A stretch of 64,000 nt of DNA from JAYOEY01 sp038116945 (lineage in GTDB: Bacteria; Pseudomonadota; Alphaproteobacteria; MPNO01; UBA2964): positions 124,001 to 188,000 of the forward strand of contig JAYOEY010000004.1 in the NCBI GenBank assembly GCA_038116945.1, written 5' to 3'. A model generated the notes under the pieces. The model was not told the DNA's origin. It saw nothing but the letters and a program-made list of their open reading frames with translations, and made no database searches. Below, one piece after another: positions 52,882 through 61,245 of the stretch. Each line of letters opens with the position of its first letter. Position 1 is the stretch's first letter. Both the position numbers and the translations under genes were made by a program.

Positions 52882-53931
52882 TCAGGTCCCGGGGCTTTTG
52901 TTCCGGTTGTCGGCGCTTTCCTGAAGCCTGACCCTGTCGAAATGGGTCAGTTCGTTCACCCGAATGATCGTGCGAATCGTATCCACGTAGTGGTCGCCGC
53001 GTTCGGAATATTTCCTGAGCGCCTCGACCAGCCGGACTCCGTCCGGCGATGCGCCGGCACGGCGCATCGACGCGCGCATCGACCGAAACCTCTTATAGGC
53101 GGGATGCGTATTCAGGTTGCGGACATAGGATTTGACGCCGTCCATCAGATGATCGAAAGAGCGGACCCTGTAATTTTCGCCTTCGGCGCGTTCGCGAGGC
53201 ACGATGCCCGCGCCGTCGCGCCAGATGCGCTGCCCGAACAGCGCGTTGCCTTCCCGGGCGAAACGGGACGTGCCCCATCCGCTTTCCTCGGCTGACTGGG
53301 CGAGCGCCAGAGACGGCGGAACGACATCGGCCCGTCGCAACAGCTGGTCGAAGTCCAGCGAATCGAGAGCGTACTCGTCCATCTTCTGGGCGAGCCATGC
53401 CCGGTCGGTCACGGTAAGCCGCAACCCGTCGTGATGACGATCGCGCAGCATCTTGATGCGCTGCCGGTCTGACCGGACAAGATCGTTGGCGTGCAGGATC
53501 AGAGGCAGCGTCAGCTTGATGAAAACGCGCTTGCGTTCCTCGGCGCGCCGTATGCTCGAAAGATCGTGCGGCAGCGTGCGGACAAAAACGCGCGGCACTT
53601 CGCCATGCTGGCGAACGTCCTGCAGCCGGTAGCTGCCCGAGGCCAGAATCTCGTATGCCTTTACGGACGCGGGCAGCGAATACACGGCTTGCGGCTTGAT
53701 GCCGGAACCGGTACCGCCGGTATCGGTCAGCCTTTCCTCGGGCGCCGCATTCTCCGCCTTGGGTCCCGCCGGGTCGACTGTTTTCGTGGCGCGCTGCGGC
53801 TCGCTGCGGTTCGAAAACGAATCCGATGCGACGATGCCGTAAAGGGCCGCGACAAGCATCCCGGTCGCAATGAGTGCTGCCTGGTCAAACCGGGACATAG
53901 TCTTCCATCCCGGCCGTTTCTGACGTGTCAT
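52882..53931 (-). CDS. Bax-like membrane-anchored glucosaminidase-domain protein
   Basis: A 349-aa protein. An N-terminal membrane segment (about 15-37) is followed by a low-complexity linker and a glucosaminidase-type domain; the lysozyme-like signature is PPSLALAQSAEESGWGTSRFAREGNALFGQRIW with catalytic glutamate in AEESGWG. It ends with SFDHLMDGVKSYVRNLNTHPAYKRF. Bax-family proteins are predicted wall hydrolases of uncertain role. ATG 53931 is used; ATG 53898 (MSRFDQ) is an alternative. Divergent region upstream is gene-free. Confidence 0.82.
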   Translation of the reverse strand: MTRQKRPGWKTMSRFDQAALIATGMLVAALYGIVASDSFSNRSEPQRATKTVDPAGPKAENAAPEERLTDTGGTGSGIKPQAVYSLPASVKAYEILASGSYRLQDVRQHGEVPRVFVRTLPHDLSSIRRAEERKRVFIKLTLPLILHANDLVRSDRQRIKMLRDRHHDGLRLTVTDRAWLAQKMDEYALDSLDFDQLLRRADVVPPSLALAQSAEESGWGTSRFAREGNALFGQRIWRDGAGIVPRERAEGENYRVRSFDHLMDGVKSYVRNLNTHPAYKRFRSMRASMRRAGASPDGVRLVEALRKYSERGDHYVDTIRTIIRVNELTHFDRVRLQESADNRNKSPGT

Positions 53932-54373
53932 TGGTTCATCCCCAACTTGCCGCCCGGCCGCCTCCCTTGCCGGTTCGAACTTCCCAATCCTGTGCCGAAC
54001 AATCTGTTCTTCTGCTTCTTCGCCCGAACATTTCCGAGCGGGCCTCGCCTGTGCGGGTCCCGGATTTTTTTACCTTTTTAAACAGCCAGCCGGGTACCGC
54101 TGCCGCACTGTAAGATGAACAAACCCTCAAGAGATTCAAGTCCGTTTTCGCGTACTGATTCGGCCGGATGCACAAGCCGTTGATTCCATTGTTCGGAACG
54201 AAACCGTTTCGTATGCGGAATTATTTTCCGCCGGGCGACGGCGGCCAAACGGCATGGTTAACAGCGCGTCAACCGTTAAATTCTATGGTTAACGCGGGGC
54301 GGGAAATATCCGCCGGACGTGCCGCCCGGCCGAAACCGGGACGGGGACTACGAGGCAGAACGGGCGGGAATTT
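53932..54373. other. Gene-free 442-bp interval between the Bax-like and universal stress genes
   Basis: No ORF here has coding character; those seen are short, GC-biased and lack homology signs. It should carry the Bax-like gene promoter (near 53932-54000) and the end of the universal stress transcript. Notable inside: an intrinsic terminator-like hairpin on the plus strand (54040-54071), a GAAACCGTTTC palindrome (54200-54210), and two GGTTAAC sites near 54257 and 54288. Confidence 0.5.
54040..54071 (+). terminator. Orphan plus-strand terminator-like hairpin
   Basis: GGG at 54040-54042 pairs with CCC at 54059-54061, with five more pairs inside (one G-T pair, one mismatch) around a CTGT loop; it is followed by seven T residues (54065-54071). 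No plus-strand gene precedes it: the nearest is the polysaccharide deacetylase ending at 52800, with the minus-strand Bax-like gene in between. It could mark the end of an unannotated small RNA. Confidence 0.4.
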
Positions 54374-54901
54374 TCAGGTAATGGCGTCAATGCGCCCGAG
54401 CGACAGCGTACCCGGCACCACGGTAATCGGAATGGGAAACTTGCCGGAAAGCTTCCCGGCAAGCGAAGAGACCAGCGGCCCCGGACCTTTCTTGTCGGTG
54501 CCGGCGCCGAGGACAAGGATGCAGATATTCGGTTCTTCCTCGATCAGCTTGAGGATTTCATCGCTGGGCGTTCCTTCGCGGACGTAAAGAACCGGCATGT
54601 GGCCGGTCAGATCGTTGACCTCGCGGGCGAGCTGATTGAGGGTGTTTTCCGCTTCCCGGCGGGTTTCCTCGCGCATTTTCTCGCCGACCGCCATCCAGTG
54701 CTGAAAATCGGCGGGCTCCATTACATACAAAAGCGCCACCCGGCCGCCTGTGTTGTGCGCCCGGCGGCAGGCGAATCGGAGCGCGACGGACATTTCCTCC
54801 GACGAATCGACCACCACGAGAAAAATGCGCTCCGACGGCGCCGCCGTCCGGGTCGAACGCGGTTCCTGACCTGCGGAAGTTCCGTTTTCCGTATCGGACA
54901 T
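54374..54901 (-). CDS. Universal stress protein A family
   Basis: A 175-aa protein with one UspA domain. ATP-binding-type motif G-x2-G-x9-G-(S/T) is suggested by ILVLGAGTDKKGPGPLVSSLAGKLSGK (about residue 128-152). The N-terminal beta strand is FLVVVDSSEEMSVALRFACRRA. It is followed 2 bases earlier on the minus strand by a TIGR02186-type gene (start 54901, stop of upstream gene 54904), so the genes form an operon. Confidence 0.85.
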   Translation of the reverse strand: MSDTENGTSAGQEPRSTRTAAPSERIFLVVVDSSEEMSVALRFACRRAHNTGGRVALLYVMEPADFQHWMAVGEKMREETRREAENTLNQLAREVNDLTGHMPVLYVREGTPSDEILKLIEEEPNICILVLGAGTDKKGPGPLVSSLAGKLSGKFPIPITVVPGTLSLGRIDAIT

Positions 54902-54903
54902 TT

Positions 54904-55662
54904 CTAGGCTTTCCTGAAAATCGCACCCGCCAGCCAGCCGGCGAACAGGGCGATGACTATGGCGACTATACCGTAGAGGGCGGAGTAGCGGTGCGCAAAA
55001 TCGTAAACCGCCGCCTCCAGCCCGGCCTTGCGCACGGCCAGGGTTGTCCGGTTAGAACCGACCACGACGCCGCCGCGAAAGAGATAAATGTCGGCCGTGT
55101 AGGGACCGGTGGGCACATTTGCGGGAAACGAGAGATCGGCGCGGAAAAGCCTGTCGCCTTCGATCTGGATCTTCGCCGGCTCGACGCTGAACAGGGACTG
55201 CCGTTGTTTCAGTTCGATCAGCCCGTCGCGGAAAGAGGTTTTATCGGCGGCGCCCGCCTCATGGGCGAGCGAAAACCGGAGCCGGTCTGCTCCGATCTGC
55301 AGCCTGTTGAGGGTGGCGGCGTCGGTGACCTCATTCAGCGGGCGGCTGCTTGCAACGAAATAATAGCCGGGCACGGAATTGAATACCTGCGAACTGCCAT
55401 TGACCCAGATGCCCGCGATGCGCTCCTTGCGACGGACGACCGTCTGACTTCGGGGGCCCCGAACGACCACGACGACGTCTCCCGCGGAATCGATCGCACC
55501 GAACAGCAGAAGGCTGGTGCCGGTGAAACCGGTGGTGATCCGGATCTGTTTGCTCGACAGGTCTGCGATCAATGGCCCCGACGCCCGGCCGAACGCGGGA
55601 ACGGTCGCCGCCAGAAAGGCTGCCAAAGACAGACCCGCCAGTCGTTTCAGCAAGCATCCCAT
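54904..55662 (-). CDS. TIGR02186-family alphaproteobacterial membrane protein
   Basis: A 252-aa protein from ATG 55662. Signal peptide/anchor (MGCLLKRLAGLSLAAFLAATVPAFGRA), a periplasmic beta-rich domain (ADLSSKQIRITTGFTGTSLLLFGAID, GVWVNGSSQVFNSVPGYYFVASSR-like) and a single C-terminal membrane span (ALYGIVAIVIALFAGWLAGAIF). The family is known only in alphaproteobacteria, beside TauE/SafE permeases, as here. Function unknown; a partner of the permease is likely. Confidence 0.85.
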   Translation of the reverse strand: MGCLLKRLAGLSLAAFLAATVPAFGRASGPLIADLSSKQIRITTGFTGTSLLLFGAIDSAGDVVVVVRGPRSQTVVRRKERIAGIWVNGSSQVFNSVPGYYFVASSRPLNEVTDAATLNRLQIGADRLRFSLAHEAGAADKTSFRDGLIELKQRQSLFSVEPAKIQIEGDRLFRADLSFPANVPTGPYTADIYLFRGGVVVGSNRTTLAVRKAGLEAAVYDFAHRYSALYGIVAIVIALFAGWLAGAIFRKA

Positions 55663-55664
55663 CG

Positions 55665-56582
55665 TCAGTGACCGCCTACGCCGAGCGAAAAGAGCGACGC
55701 CGGCACGGAAACGAGGTCCCACGCCACGCGCAGCCCGACCGCGAGCACCACCAGCCCGAGCAGCCCGCGCAGATGCTCCGACCGCAGCCGGCCGCCGATC
55801 GCCGTGCCGATCTGGGCGCCGACGACGCTGGAAGCAATCAGGGTCAGGGCCAGCATGACGTCGACCGTCTGGTTATTGACCGATTGCAAGAACGTCACGT
55901 TGGCTGTCACGAAAATGATCTGGAACAAAGACGTTCCGACAACGACCGCCGTCGGCATGCCAAGCAGATAGATCATCGCCGGGACCATGACGAAGCCGCC
56001 GCCGACCCCCATGATCGCCGACAGCACGCCGACAAAGATTCCGACCGCGAGCGGCAGCAATGCGCTGATATAGAGCTTCGACCGCCGGAACCGCATCTTG
56101 AACGGCAGCCCGTGCATCCAGGTGTGCTGGTGCAGCTTGCCTTTGGGCGCGCCGGGGTTTCGGCTGCGCAGCCAGGCGCGGAGACTTTCGGCGAGCATCA
56201 GCGTGCCGATGATTCCGAGAAAGGTCACATAGCAAACCGCGATGACGACATCGATCTGACCCAGATCGCGCAGCCAGGTAAATATCCAGACGCCGCCCGT
56301 CGATCCGATAAACCCGCCGATCAGAAGGATCAGCCCCATCTTGAAATCGACATTGCCGCGCCGCCAGTGCGCCAGCGCGCCCGAAACCGACGCAGCGACA
56401 ACCTGGTTCGCTTCGGTGCCGACCGCTACCGCCGGCGGGACGCCGGAAAAAATCAGCAATGGCGTCATCAGAAACCCGCCGCCGACGCCGAACATGCCCG
56501 ACAGCAGCCCCACGCCGCCGCCCATGGCGAGCAGCATGAAAACGTTGAGAGACATTTCTGCGATGGGGAAATACAGATCCAT
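55665..56582 (-). CDS. TauE/SafE-family membrane permease
   Basis: A 305-aa protein with about eight hydrophobic segments and the family's glycine-rich repeats (GGGVGLLSGMFGVGGGFLMTPLLIF and VGVLSAIMGVGGGFVMVPAMIYLLG, one per half). Some members export sulfite, sulfoacetate or related sulfonates; the substrate here is not known. It begins three bases upstream (minus-strand sense) of the TIGR02186 gene, so a complex is plausible. Confidence 0.87.
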   Translation of the reverse strand: MDLYFPIAEMSLNVFMLLAMGGGVGLLSGMFGVGGGFLMTPLLIFSGVPPAVAVGTEANQVVAASVSGALAHWRRGNVDFKMGLILLIGGFIGSTGGVWIFTWLRDLGQIDVVIAVCYVTFLGIIGTLMLAESLRAWLRSRNPGAPKGKLHQHTWMHGLPFKMRFRRSKLYISALLPLAVGIFVGVLSAIMGVGGGFVMVPAMIYLLGMPTAVVVGTSLFQIIFVTANVTFLQSVNNQTVDVMLALTLIASSVVGAQIGTAIGGRLRSEHLRGLLGLVVLAVGLRVAWDLVSVPASLFSLGVGGH

Positions 56583-56680
56583 CGGCCAAAACTAGCGTTT
56601 GCGGGCTGGAGCGTGGCGGGTGTTGTGCGCCCGAAGGAACGCTATTTCAAGAAAAATGCAGCAAAAGCAATCGTTTTGCA

Positions 56681-57688
56681 TCAGTCGTGAATGAACCCGA
56701 CGATACCGTAGACTTCTTTCAGCACCGGCCCGGCGATCGCGCGGGCGCGCTCGCCGCCCTTTGAGAGCACGGAATCGACATATCCGGGATCGTCCATCAG
56801 TCGCTTCATCTCGCCACCGATGGGCCCCAGCTTTTCGACCGCAAGCGCCGTCAGCGCCTCCTTGAAGGTCGAAAACTGCTGGCCGCCGAATTCGCCCTGC
56901 ACCTCGCCAAGGGAACGCTCATCCAGCGCCGCATAGATTTCGAGCAGGTTGAACGCCTCGGGCCGCGTTTCCCGCGTACCGCCCGCCTCGCTGCCGTCCG
57001 GCACCGGCTCGGGGTCGGTCTTCGCCCGACGGATCTTGCGCGCGATCGCGTCGGCGTCGTCGGTCATGTTGACGCGGGAATTGTCGGACGGGTCGGACTT
57101 GCTCATCTTGTTCCGGCCGTCGCGCAGACTCATGACGCGCGCCGCCTCTTCCTGGATCAGCGGCTCGACCAGCGGAAAGAATTCGACCCCGAAATCGTTA
57201 TTGAATTTCTGGGCGATGTCGCGGGTCAGTTCCAGATGCTGCTTCTGGTCCTCGCCGACCGGCACATGGGTCGATCTGTAGGCGAGGATGTCGGCCGCCA
57301 TGAGGTTCGGATAGACGAACAGGCCGGTGCTCGCGTTTTCGCGGTTCTTGCCGGCCTTTTCCTTGAACTGGGTCATCCGGTTGAGCCAGCCCATCCGCGC
57401 GGTGCAGTTGAAAACCCAGGCGAGCTCCGCGTGCTGCGGCACCCGGCTCTGGTTGAACAGGATGCTGGTTTCGGGGTCGACCCCGGCGGCGAGAAAAGCA
57501 GCCGCAACCTCGCGCGTGTTGCGCACGAGTTCCGCCGGATCCTGCCACACGGTAATCGCATGCATGTCGACGACGCAGTAAAGGCACTCGTTGCCATCCT
57601 GCAGTTTCGCGAAATTGCGGATCGCGCCGAGATAGTTTCCCAGATGAAGATTGCCGGTGGGCTGAACGCCCGAAAAAACCCGCGCCAT
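56681..57688 (-). CDS. trpS: Tryptophanyl-tRNA synthetase
   Basis: A 335-aa class I synthetase from ATG 57688 (MARVFSGVQPTGNLHLGNYLGA). The HIGH-like signature is GNLHLGNYLGA and the KMSKS loop is NKMSKSDPSDNSR. Conserved segments include MNAPVGEDQKQHLELTRDIA-like GEDQKQHLELTRDIA. It charges tRNA-Trp. The frame upstream to 57724 is not conserved. Gene lies 98 bp downstream of murJ. Confidence 0.96.
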   Translation of the reverse strand: MARVFSGVQPTGNLHLGNYLGAIRNFAKLQDGNECLYCVVDMHAITVWQDPAELVRNTREVAAAFLAAGVDPETSILFNQSRVPQHAELAWVFNCTARMGWLNRMTQFKEKAGKNRENASTGLFVYPNLMAADILAYRSTHVPVGEDQKQHLELTRDIAQKFNNDFGVEFFPLVEPLIQEEAARVMSLRDGRNKMSKSDPSDNSRVNMTDDADAIARKIRRAKTDPEPVPDGSEAGGTRETRPEAFNLLEIYAALDERSLGEVQGEFGGQQFSTFKEALTALAVEKLGPIGGEMKRLMDDPGYVDSVLSKGGERARAIAGPVLKEVYGIVGFIHD

Positions 57689-57786
57689 GACCGATCCCTG
57701 TGTCCTGATCCCGTGGGGCCGCAACCGGCCCGCCCGGAAAGCGCCGCGTTATCCCGCCATTGGCGGGACAGGTCAAGGCTGGTTCC

Positions 57787-59334
57787 CTATCCGCCGCGTC
57801 GCAAAGCCTGCTTCAGATCGGCGGGCCTTGCGGCGCCGGTCAGCACCGCGAGGGCTGCGTAGATCGCAAGCCCGAGGACGATGAGCCCCGCAAGACAGGC
57901 GATTCTCGTCTCCACCGGGCCGGCGAATGCAGGGCCCGCTACCATGCGTGCCGCGACCAGCGCCGCCGCCATGCCGGCGGCCGACAGAACGATCCGCGGC
58001 AGCCGCGCCCGGAGCCGGGCATCGGTCGCGTGGTGGCCGCGCCGCCGGAGAATCCAGGCCAGAACGCCGGCATTGACCCAGGCGGAAATCGCCGTCGCCA
58101 GCGCGATGCCCGCATGAGCGATGAACTGGATCAGAACAAGGCTGAGGGCGATGTTGAGGACGACGCAGACGACCGCGATGCGGACCGGCGTCGACGTGTC
58201 CTCTCGGGCGAAGAAACCGGGCGCCAGAACCTTGATCAGCACATAGGCCGGCAGTCCGACGGCATAGGCCATCAGCGCCTGCGCCGCCCCGGCGCTGACC
58301 GCGCGATCGAAAACGCCGCGCTCGAACAGCACGATGACGATGGGTTCGGCGATTGCCAGCAGGGCCGCCGCCGCGGGAACGGTCAGGAGCAGCGCAACCT
58401 CGATGCCGCGGTTCATGCTGTCCCGCGCCCCGGCGGCGTCGCCGGTGCGAAGCTGGCGAGAGAGAAGCGGCAGCAAGGCCGTGCCGATCGCCACGCCGAC
58501 CACGCCGAGCGGTAGCTGGTTCACGCGATCGGCGTAGTACAGGTAGGAAACCGCTCCTGTCGGCAGCACCGACGCGATCACGATATCGACCAGCAGGTTG
58601 ATCTGCACCACGCCGGCGCCGATCGCGCCGGGCAGCATTCGCCGCAGCAACCGCCTGACGCGCGGCGAAAGACGCGGTCGCGGCAGGGCAAAACGGATGC
58701 CTTCGCGGCGGCAGACCGCGATCAGCCAGAGAAACTGCGCGATGCCGGCGGCGGCGACGCCCCAGGCCAGCGCATGACCGGGCGTCGGCACATAGGGCGT
58801 CACGATCAGCAGCGCGCCGATCAGGACGATGTTCAGGATAATCGGCGTCGCGGCCGCGGCGGCAAACCGGTCCAGCGCATTAAGGACGCCGCCCATCAGC
58901 GAAACGAGGGAGATAAAGAGAAGGTAGGGAAATGTCGTCTGCGCCAGATCCACGGCCAGCGCGAACTTCTCCGCATCGTCCGTAAAACCGGGCGCGATGA
59001 CCGCCATGACCCACGGCATGCCGATTTGCAGCGCCGTAACGAAACCGAACAGAAAGACCACCATCACCGACATGACGCGGGCGGCAAAACGTTGCGCCGC
59101 CTCTTTGCCCGCCTCGGCAAGCCGGGCGCTGAGCAACGGGACGAAGGCCGCATTGAACGCGCCTTCGGCGAACAGACGACGGAAAAAATTCGGCAGTTTG
59201 AACGCGACGAAAAACGCGTCCGCGACAGGGCCGGCGCCCAGATAGGCGGCAATCAGGATATCCCGTGCAAAGCCGAGAATTCGGCTGGCCATGGTGTAGC
59301 CGCCGACCGTCGCGATGGATCGGAGAAGCGCCAT
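57787..59334 (-). CDS. murJ: Lipid II flippase MurJ
   Basis: A 515-aa MATE/MVF-like membrane protein with about 14 hydrophobic spans. Family segments are SRILGFARDILIAAYLGAGPVADAFFVAFKLPNFFRRLFAEGAFNAAFVP at the N-terminus (read in part), and VNQLPLGVVGVAIGTALLP near the middle. It moves lipid II across the inner membrane for wall synthesis. Located upstream of trpS, 83 bp before an unknown 292-aa gene's stop region. Confidence 0.94.
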   Translation of the reverse strand: MALLRSIATVGGYTMASRILGFARDILIAAYLGAGPVADAFFVAFKLPNFFRRLFAEGAFNAAFVPLLSARLAEAGKEAAQRFAARVMSVMVVFLFGFVTALQIGMPWVMAVIAPGFTDDAEKFALAVDLAQTTFPYLLFISLVSLMGGVLNALDRFAAAAATPIILNIVLIGALLIVTPYVPTPGHALAWGVAAAGIAQFLWLIAVCRREGIRFALPRPRLSPRVRRLLRRMLPGAIGAGVVQINLLVDIVIASVLPTGAVSYLYYADRVNQLPLGVVGVAIGTALLPLLSRQLRTGDAAGARDSMNRGIEVALLLTVPAAAALLAIAEPIVIVLFERGVFDRAVSAGAAQALMAYAVGLPAYVLIKVLAPGFFAREDTSTPVRIAVVCVVLNIALSLVLIQFIAHAGIALATAISAWVNAGVLAWILRRRGHHATDARLRARLPRIVLSAAGMAAALVAARMVAGPAFAGPVETRIACLAGLIVLGLAIYAALAVLTGAARPADLKQALRRGG

Positions 59335-59417
59335 GAGGAAACCTTATACGCCGAATCGATTGCGCGAACGCAGCGGAAAGAACTCTCACCGATGGGAGGA
59401 AAAACCGGCCCGAATTC

Positions 59418-60296
59418 TCAGCGGGCGGCGGGAGCTGCCGTCGCCTGCCGCTGGGCGCCCTGGTGGTAGCGCTGAAGGGCGCGTTCCATGGTCTGCACGA
59501 CCAGGCTGCTCGGCGCATTGCGGGGCAGCATGTACGGATGATTGCGGAACGGCAACGGCTCGGCGGCATAGGAGCGCCCTGCCTCCGCCGGCGCCGATTT
59601 TTCATCCGCGCCGGACAGGGCCTGCTGCACGCCATCGGCCTGCAGACTGGCGGCGAGCAATCCCGCCTGCGCCCGTTGCGCCGCCGCAATCCTGCGGGCG
59701 AGATCGGCTTTCGATGCGCTCTCCGACGGCGGCGGCGCCTGCTGGGCGGCGGCGGGCTGCGCCTGAAAATTTTCGGCAGGATGCGCGGACGTCCGGGGAA
59801 GAGCCGGCGGCGGCGTCCGGGCCGGAAACGCCGCGAACGGTACGTCGCGCGGAGCGGACGACAGCGCGGCGGCGACCGCGGCGGTCGCGGCCTCCGGCGC
59901 GATGGCAAGCTGCGCTTGATCGACCTCGCCCGATTTCTGCTCAAAGCCGAACAGCGACGCGACATGCTGTTCGACCGATCCGCCGGTGGCCTGTTCGAGA
60001 CCCGCGATCATTCCTGCGGCGGCCGCCCCGAGCGGCCCACCGAACAGGGCGCCCCCGGCGATCCTCGCCCCCACGCCGATTTCGTCGCCGGTTACCATGC
60101 GGTAGATGGTTGAAATCACCGGAATGTGCTGAAGCGGATTTATGATGTCGAGGACATCGCCGAACGTCAGCCCCTTGTCCTTGTCCTGCCACAGCTCGCT
60201 GAATGCGATCGACCGTGTTTCGGGCAGGTCGTCGCGCACCGATTCATGGGCGATCGGTGCTGTAGGGCTGGGCAGTGCTGCAATTGCGTTCGACAT
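59418..60296 (-). CDS. Unrecognised 292-aa protein with glycine-zipper segment
   Basis: I do not recognise this protein. Residues 42-90 (LTFGDVLDIINPLQHIPVISTIYRMVTGDE and on) are followed by a glycine/alanine-rich zipper-like stretch (GARIAGGALFGGPLGAAAAGMIAGLEQA) that could insert in or cross a membrane, or pack helices. The second half is low-complexity, rich in Ala, Pro and Gln. There is no signal peptide. Start ATG 60296 is used. It is divergent from the orphan response regulator (241-bp gap) and downstream of murJ's coding region direction. Confidence 0.6.
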   Translation of the reverse strand: MSNAIAALPSPTAPIAHESVRDDLPETRSIAFSELWQDKDKGLTFGDVLDIINPLQHIPVISTIYRMVTGDEIGVGARIAGGALFGGPLGAAAAGMIAGLEQATGGSVEQHVASLFGFEQKSGEVDQAQLAIAPEAATAAVAAALSSAPRDVPFAAFPARTPPPALPRTSAHPAENFQAQPAAAQQAPPPSESASKADLARRIAAAQRAQAGLLAASLQADGVQQALSGADEKSAPAEAGRSYAAEPLPFRNHPYMLPRNAPSSLVVQTMERALQRYHQGAQRQATAAPAAR

Positions 60297-60537
60297 GGCT
60301 TACGACCCCTTCCTGCAATTGGCATGCCAGCAGAGAAGAGAGCTAAGCCATTGATTCGGGGTAACAAAAATATGATCGCCTGCGAAGAGGGGCAGAAATC
60401 ACCGAAAAAACAGGCAATTCCTGCCCGGTCTGCGGCAGAAACGGCAAGGCGCGGCCGGGCGCGTGGGTCGGGACAGAGTTGTAAAAGGCAAGGAATTGGC
60501 CCATCTAATACCCACGAAAACCGACGGAATTGGCGCA

Positions 60538-61227
60538 ATGGCGACAGACAGGACGATTTTGCTGGTAGAGGACGATCAGGCGCTGCGCGAATCGCTGGTC
60601 GATCAGCTGAGGCTTCACGAGGATTTCGAAACGGTCGCCGTCGAAAGCGGCCAGGAGGCGATGGAGGCCGTCAGGAACCGCCATTTCGATCTGCTGATCC
60701 TCGATGTCGGGCTTCCCGACATGGACGGGCGGGAGCTCTGCCGCCTGATGCGGCGCAACGATGTCAAGGCGCCCATCCTCATGCTCACGGGCGCCGGCAG
60801 CGAGGCCGACACGATCCTCGGGCTCGATTCGGGGGCCAACGACTACATCACGAAACCGTTCAAGCTGGGCGTCCTGCTGGCGCGCATCCGCGCCCAGCTC
60901 CGCCAGCACGAGCGCAGCGAGGATGCCGTGTTCTCGCTCGGCCCATACAGTTTCCGCCCATCGGCGAAGATGCTGCTGGACGAAGACGCCAACCGGAAAA
61001 TCCGCCTGACCGAGAAAGAGGCCGCGATCCTGAAATACCTGTTCCGCGCGGGCGATGCCGTGATCGGCCGCGACGAGCTGCTGAACGAGGTCTGGGGCTA
61101 CAATTCGGGCATCACGACGCACACGCTGGAGACGCATGTCTACAGGCTTCGCCAGAAGCTGGAGGAAGACCCGTCAAACGCCAGGATCCTGGTGACCGAA
61201 CCGGGCGGCTACCGGCTGGTTCCTTAA
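60538..61227 (+). CDS. OmpR/PhoB-type response regulator (orphan)
   Basis: A 229-aa two-domain regulator from ATG 60538 (MATDRTILLVEDDQALRESL). The receiver has the phosphoacceptor Asp in LLILDVGLPDMDGREL (about residue 54), acidic pair EDD at the start and Lys in DYITKPFKLGVLL. The winged-helix output domain contains IRLTEKEAAILKYLFRAGDAVIGRDELLNEVWG and HTLETHVYRLRQKLE. No histidine kinase is next to it, so its partner is elsewhere. Divergent from an unknown gene. Confidence 0.92.
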   Translation: MATDRTILLVEDDQALRESLVDQLRLHEDFETVAVESGQEAMEAVRNRHFDLLILDVGLPDMDGRELCRLMRRNDVKAPILMLTGAGSEADTILGLDSGANDYITKPFKLGVLLARIRAQLRQHERSEDAVFSLGPYSFRPSAKMLLDEDANRKIRLTEKEAAILKYLFRAGDAVIGRDELLNEVWGYNSGITTHTLETHVYRLRQKLEEDPSNARILVTEPGGYRLVP

Positions 61228-61245
61228 GTCGAACAAACCGCCCTG

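Noticed and set aside
54168..54587. 139-codon plus-strand frame in the stress-gene region
   Set aside because: Mostly antisense to the universal stress gene and lacks coding character.
60365..60484. Short open frame with SCPVCGRNGKARPG before the orphan regulator
   Set aside because: It has a CxxC pair and ends in a proper stop, but no start codon other than CTG at 60380, no ribosome-binding site and no recognised family; likely chance, though it resembles a zinc-ribbon tail.
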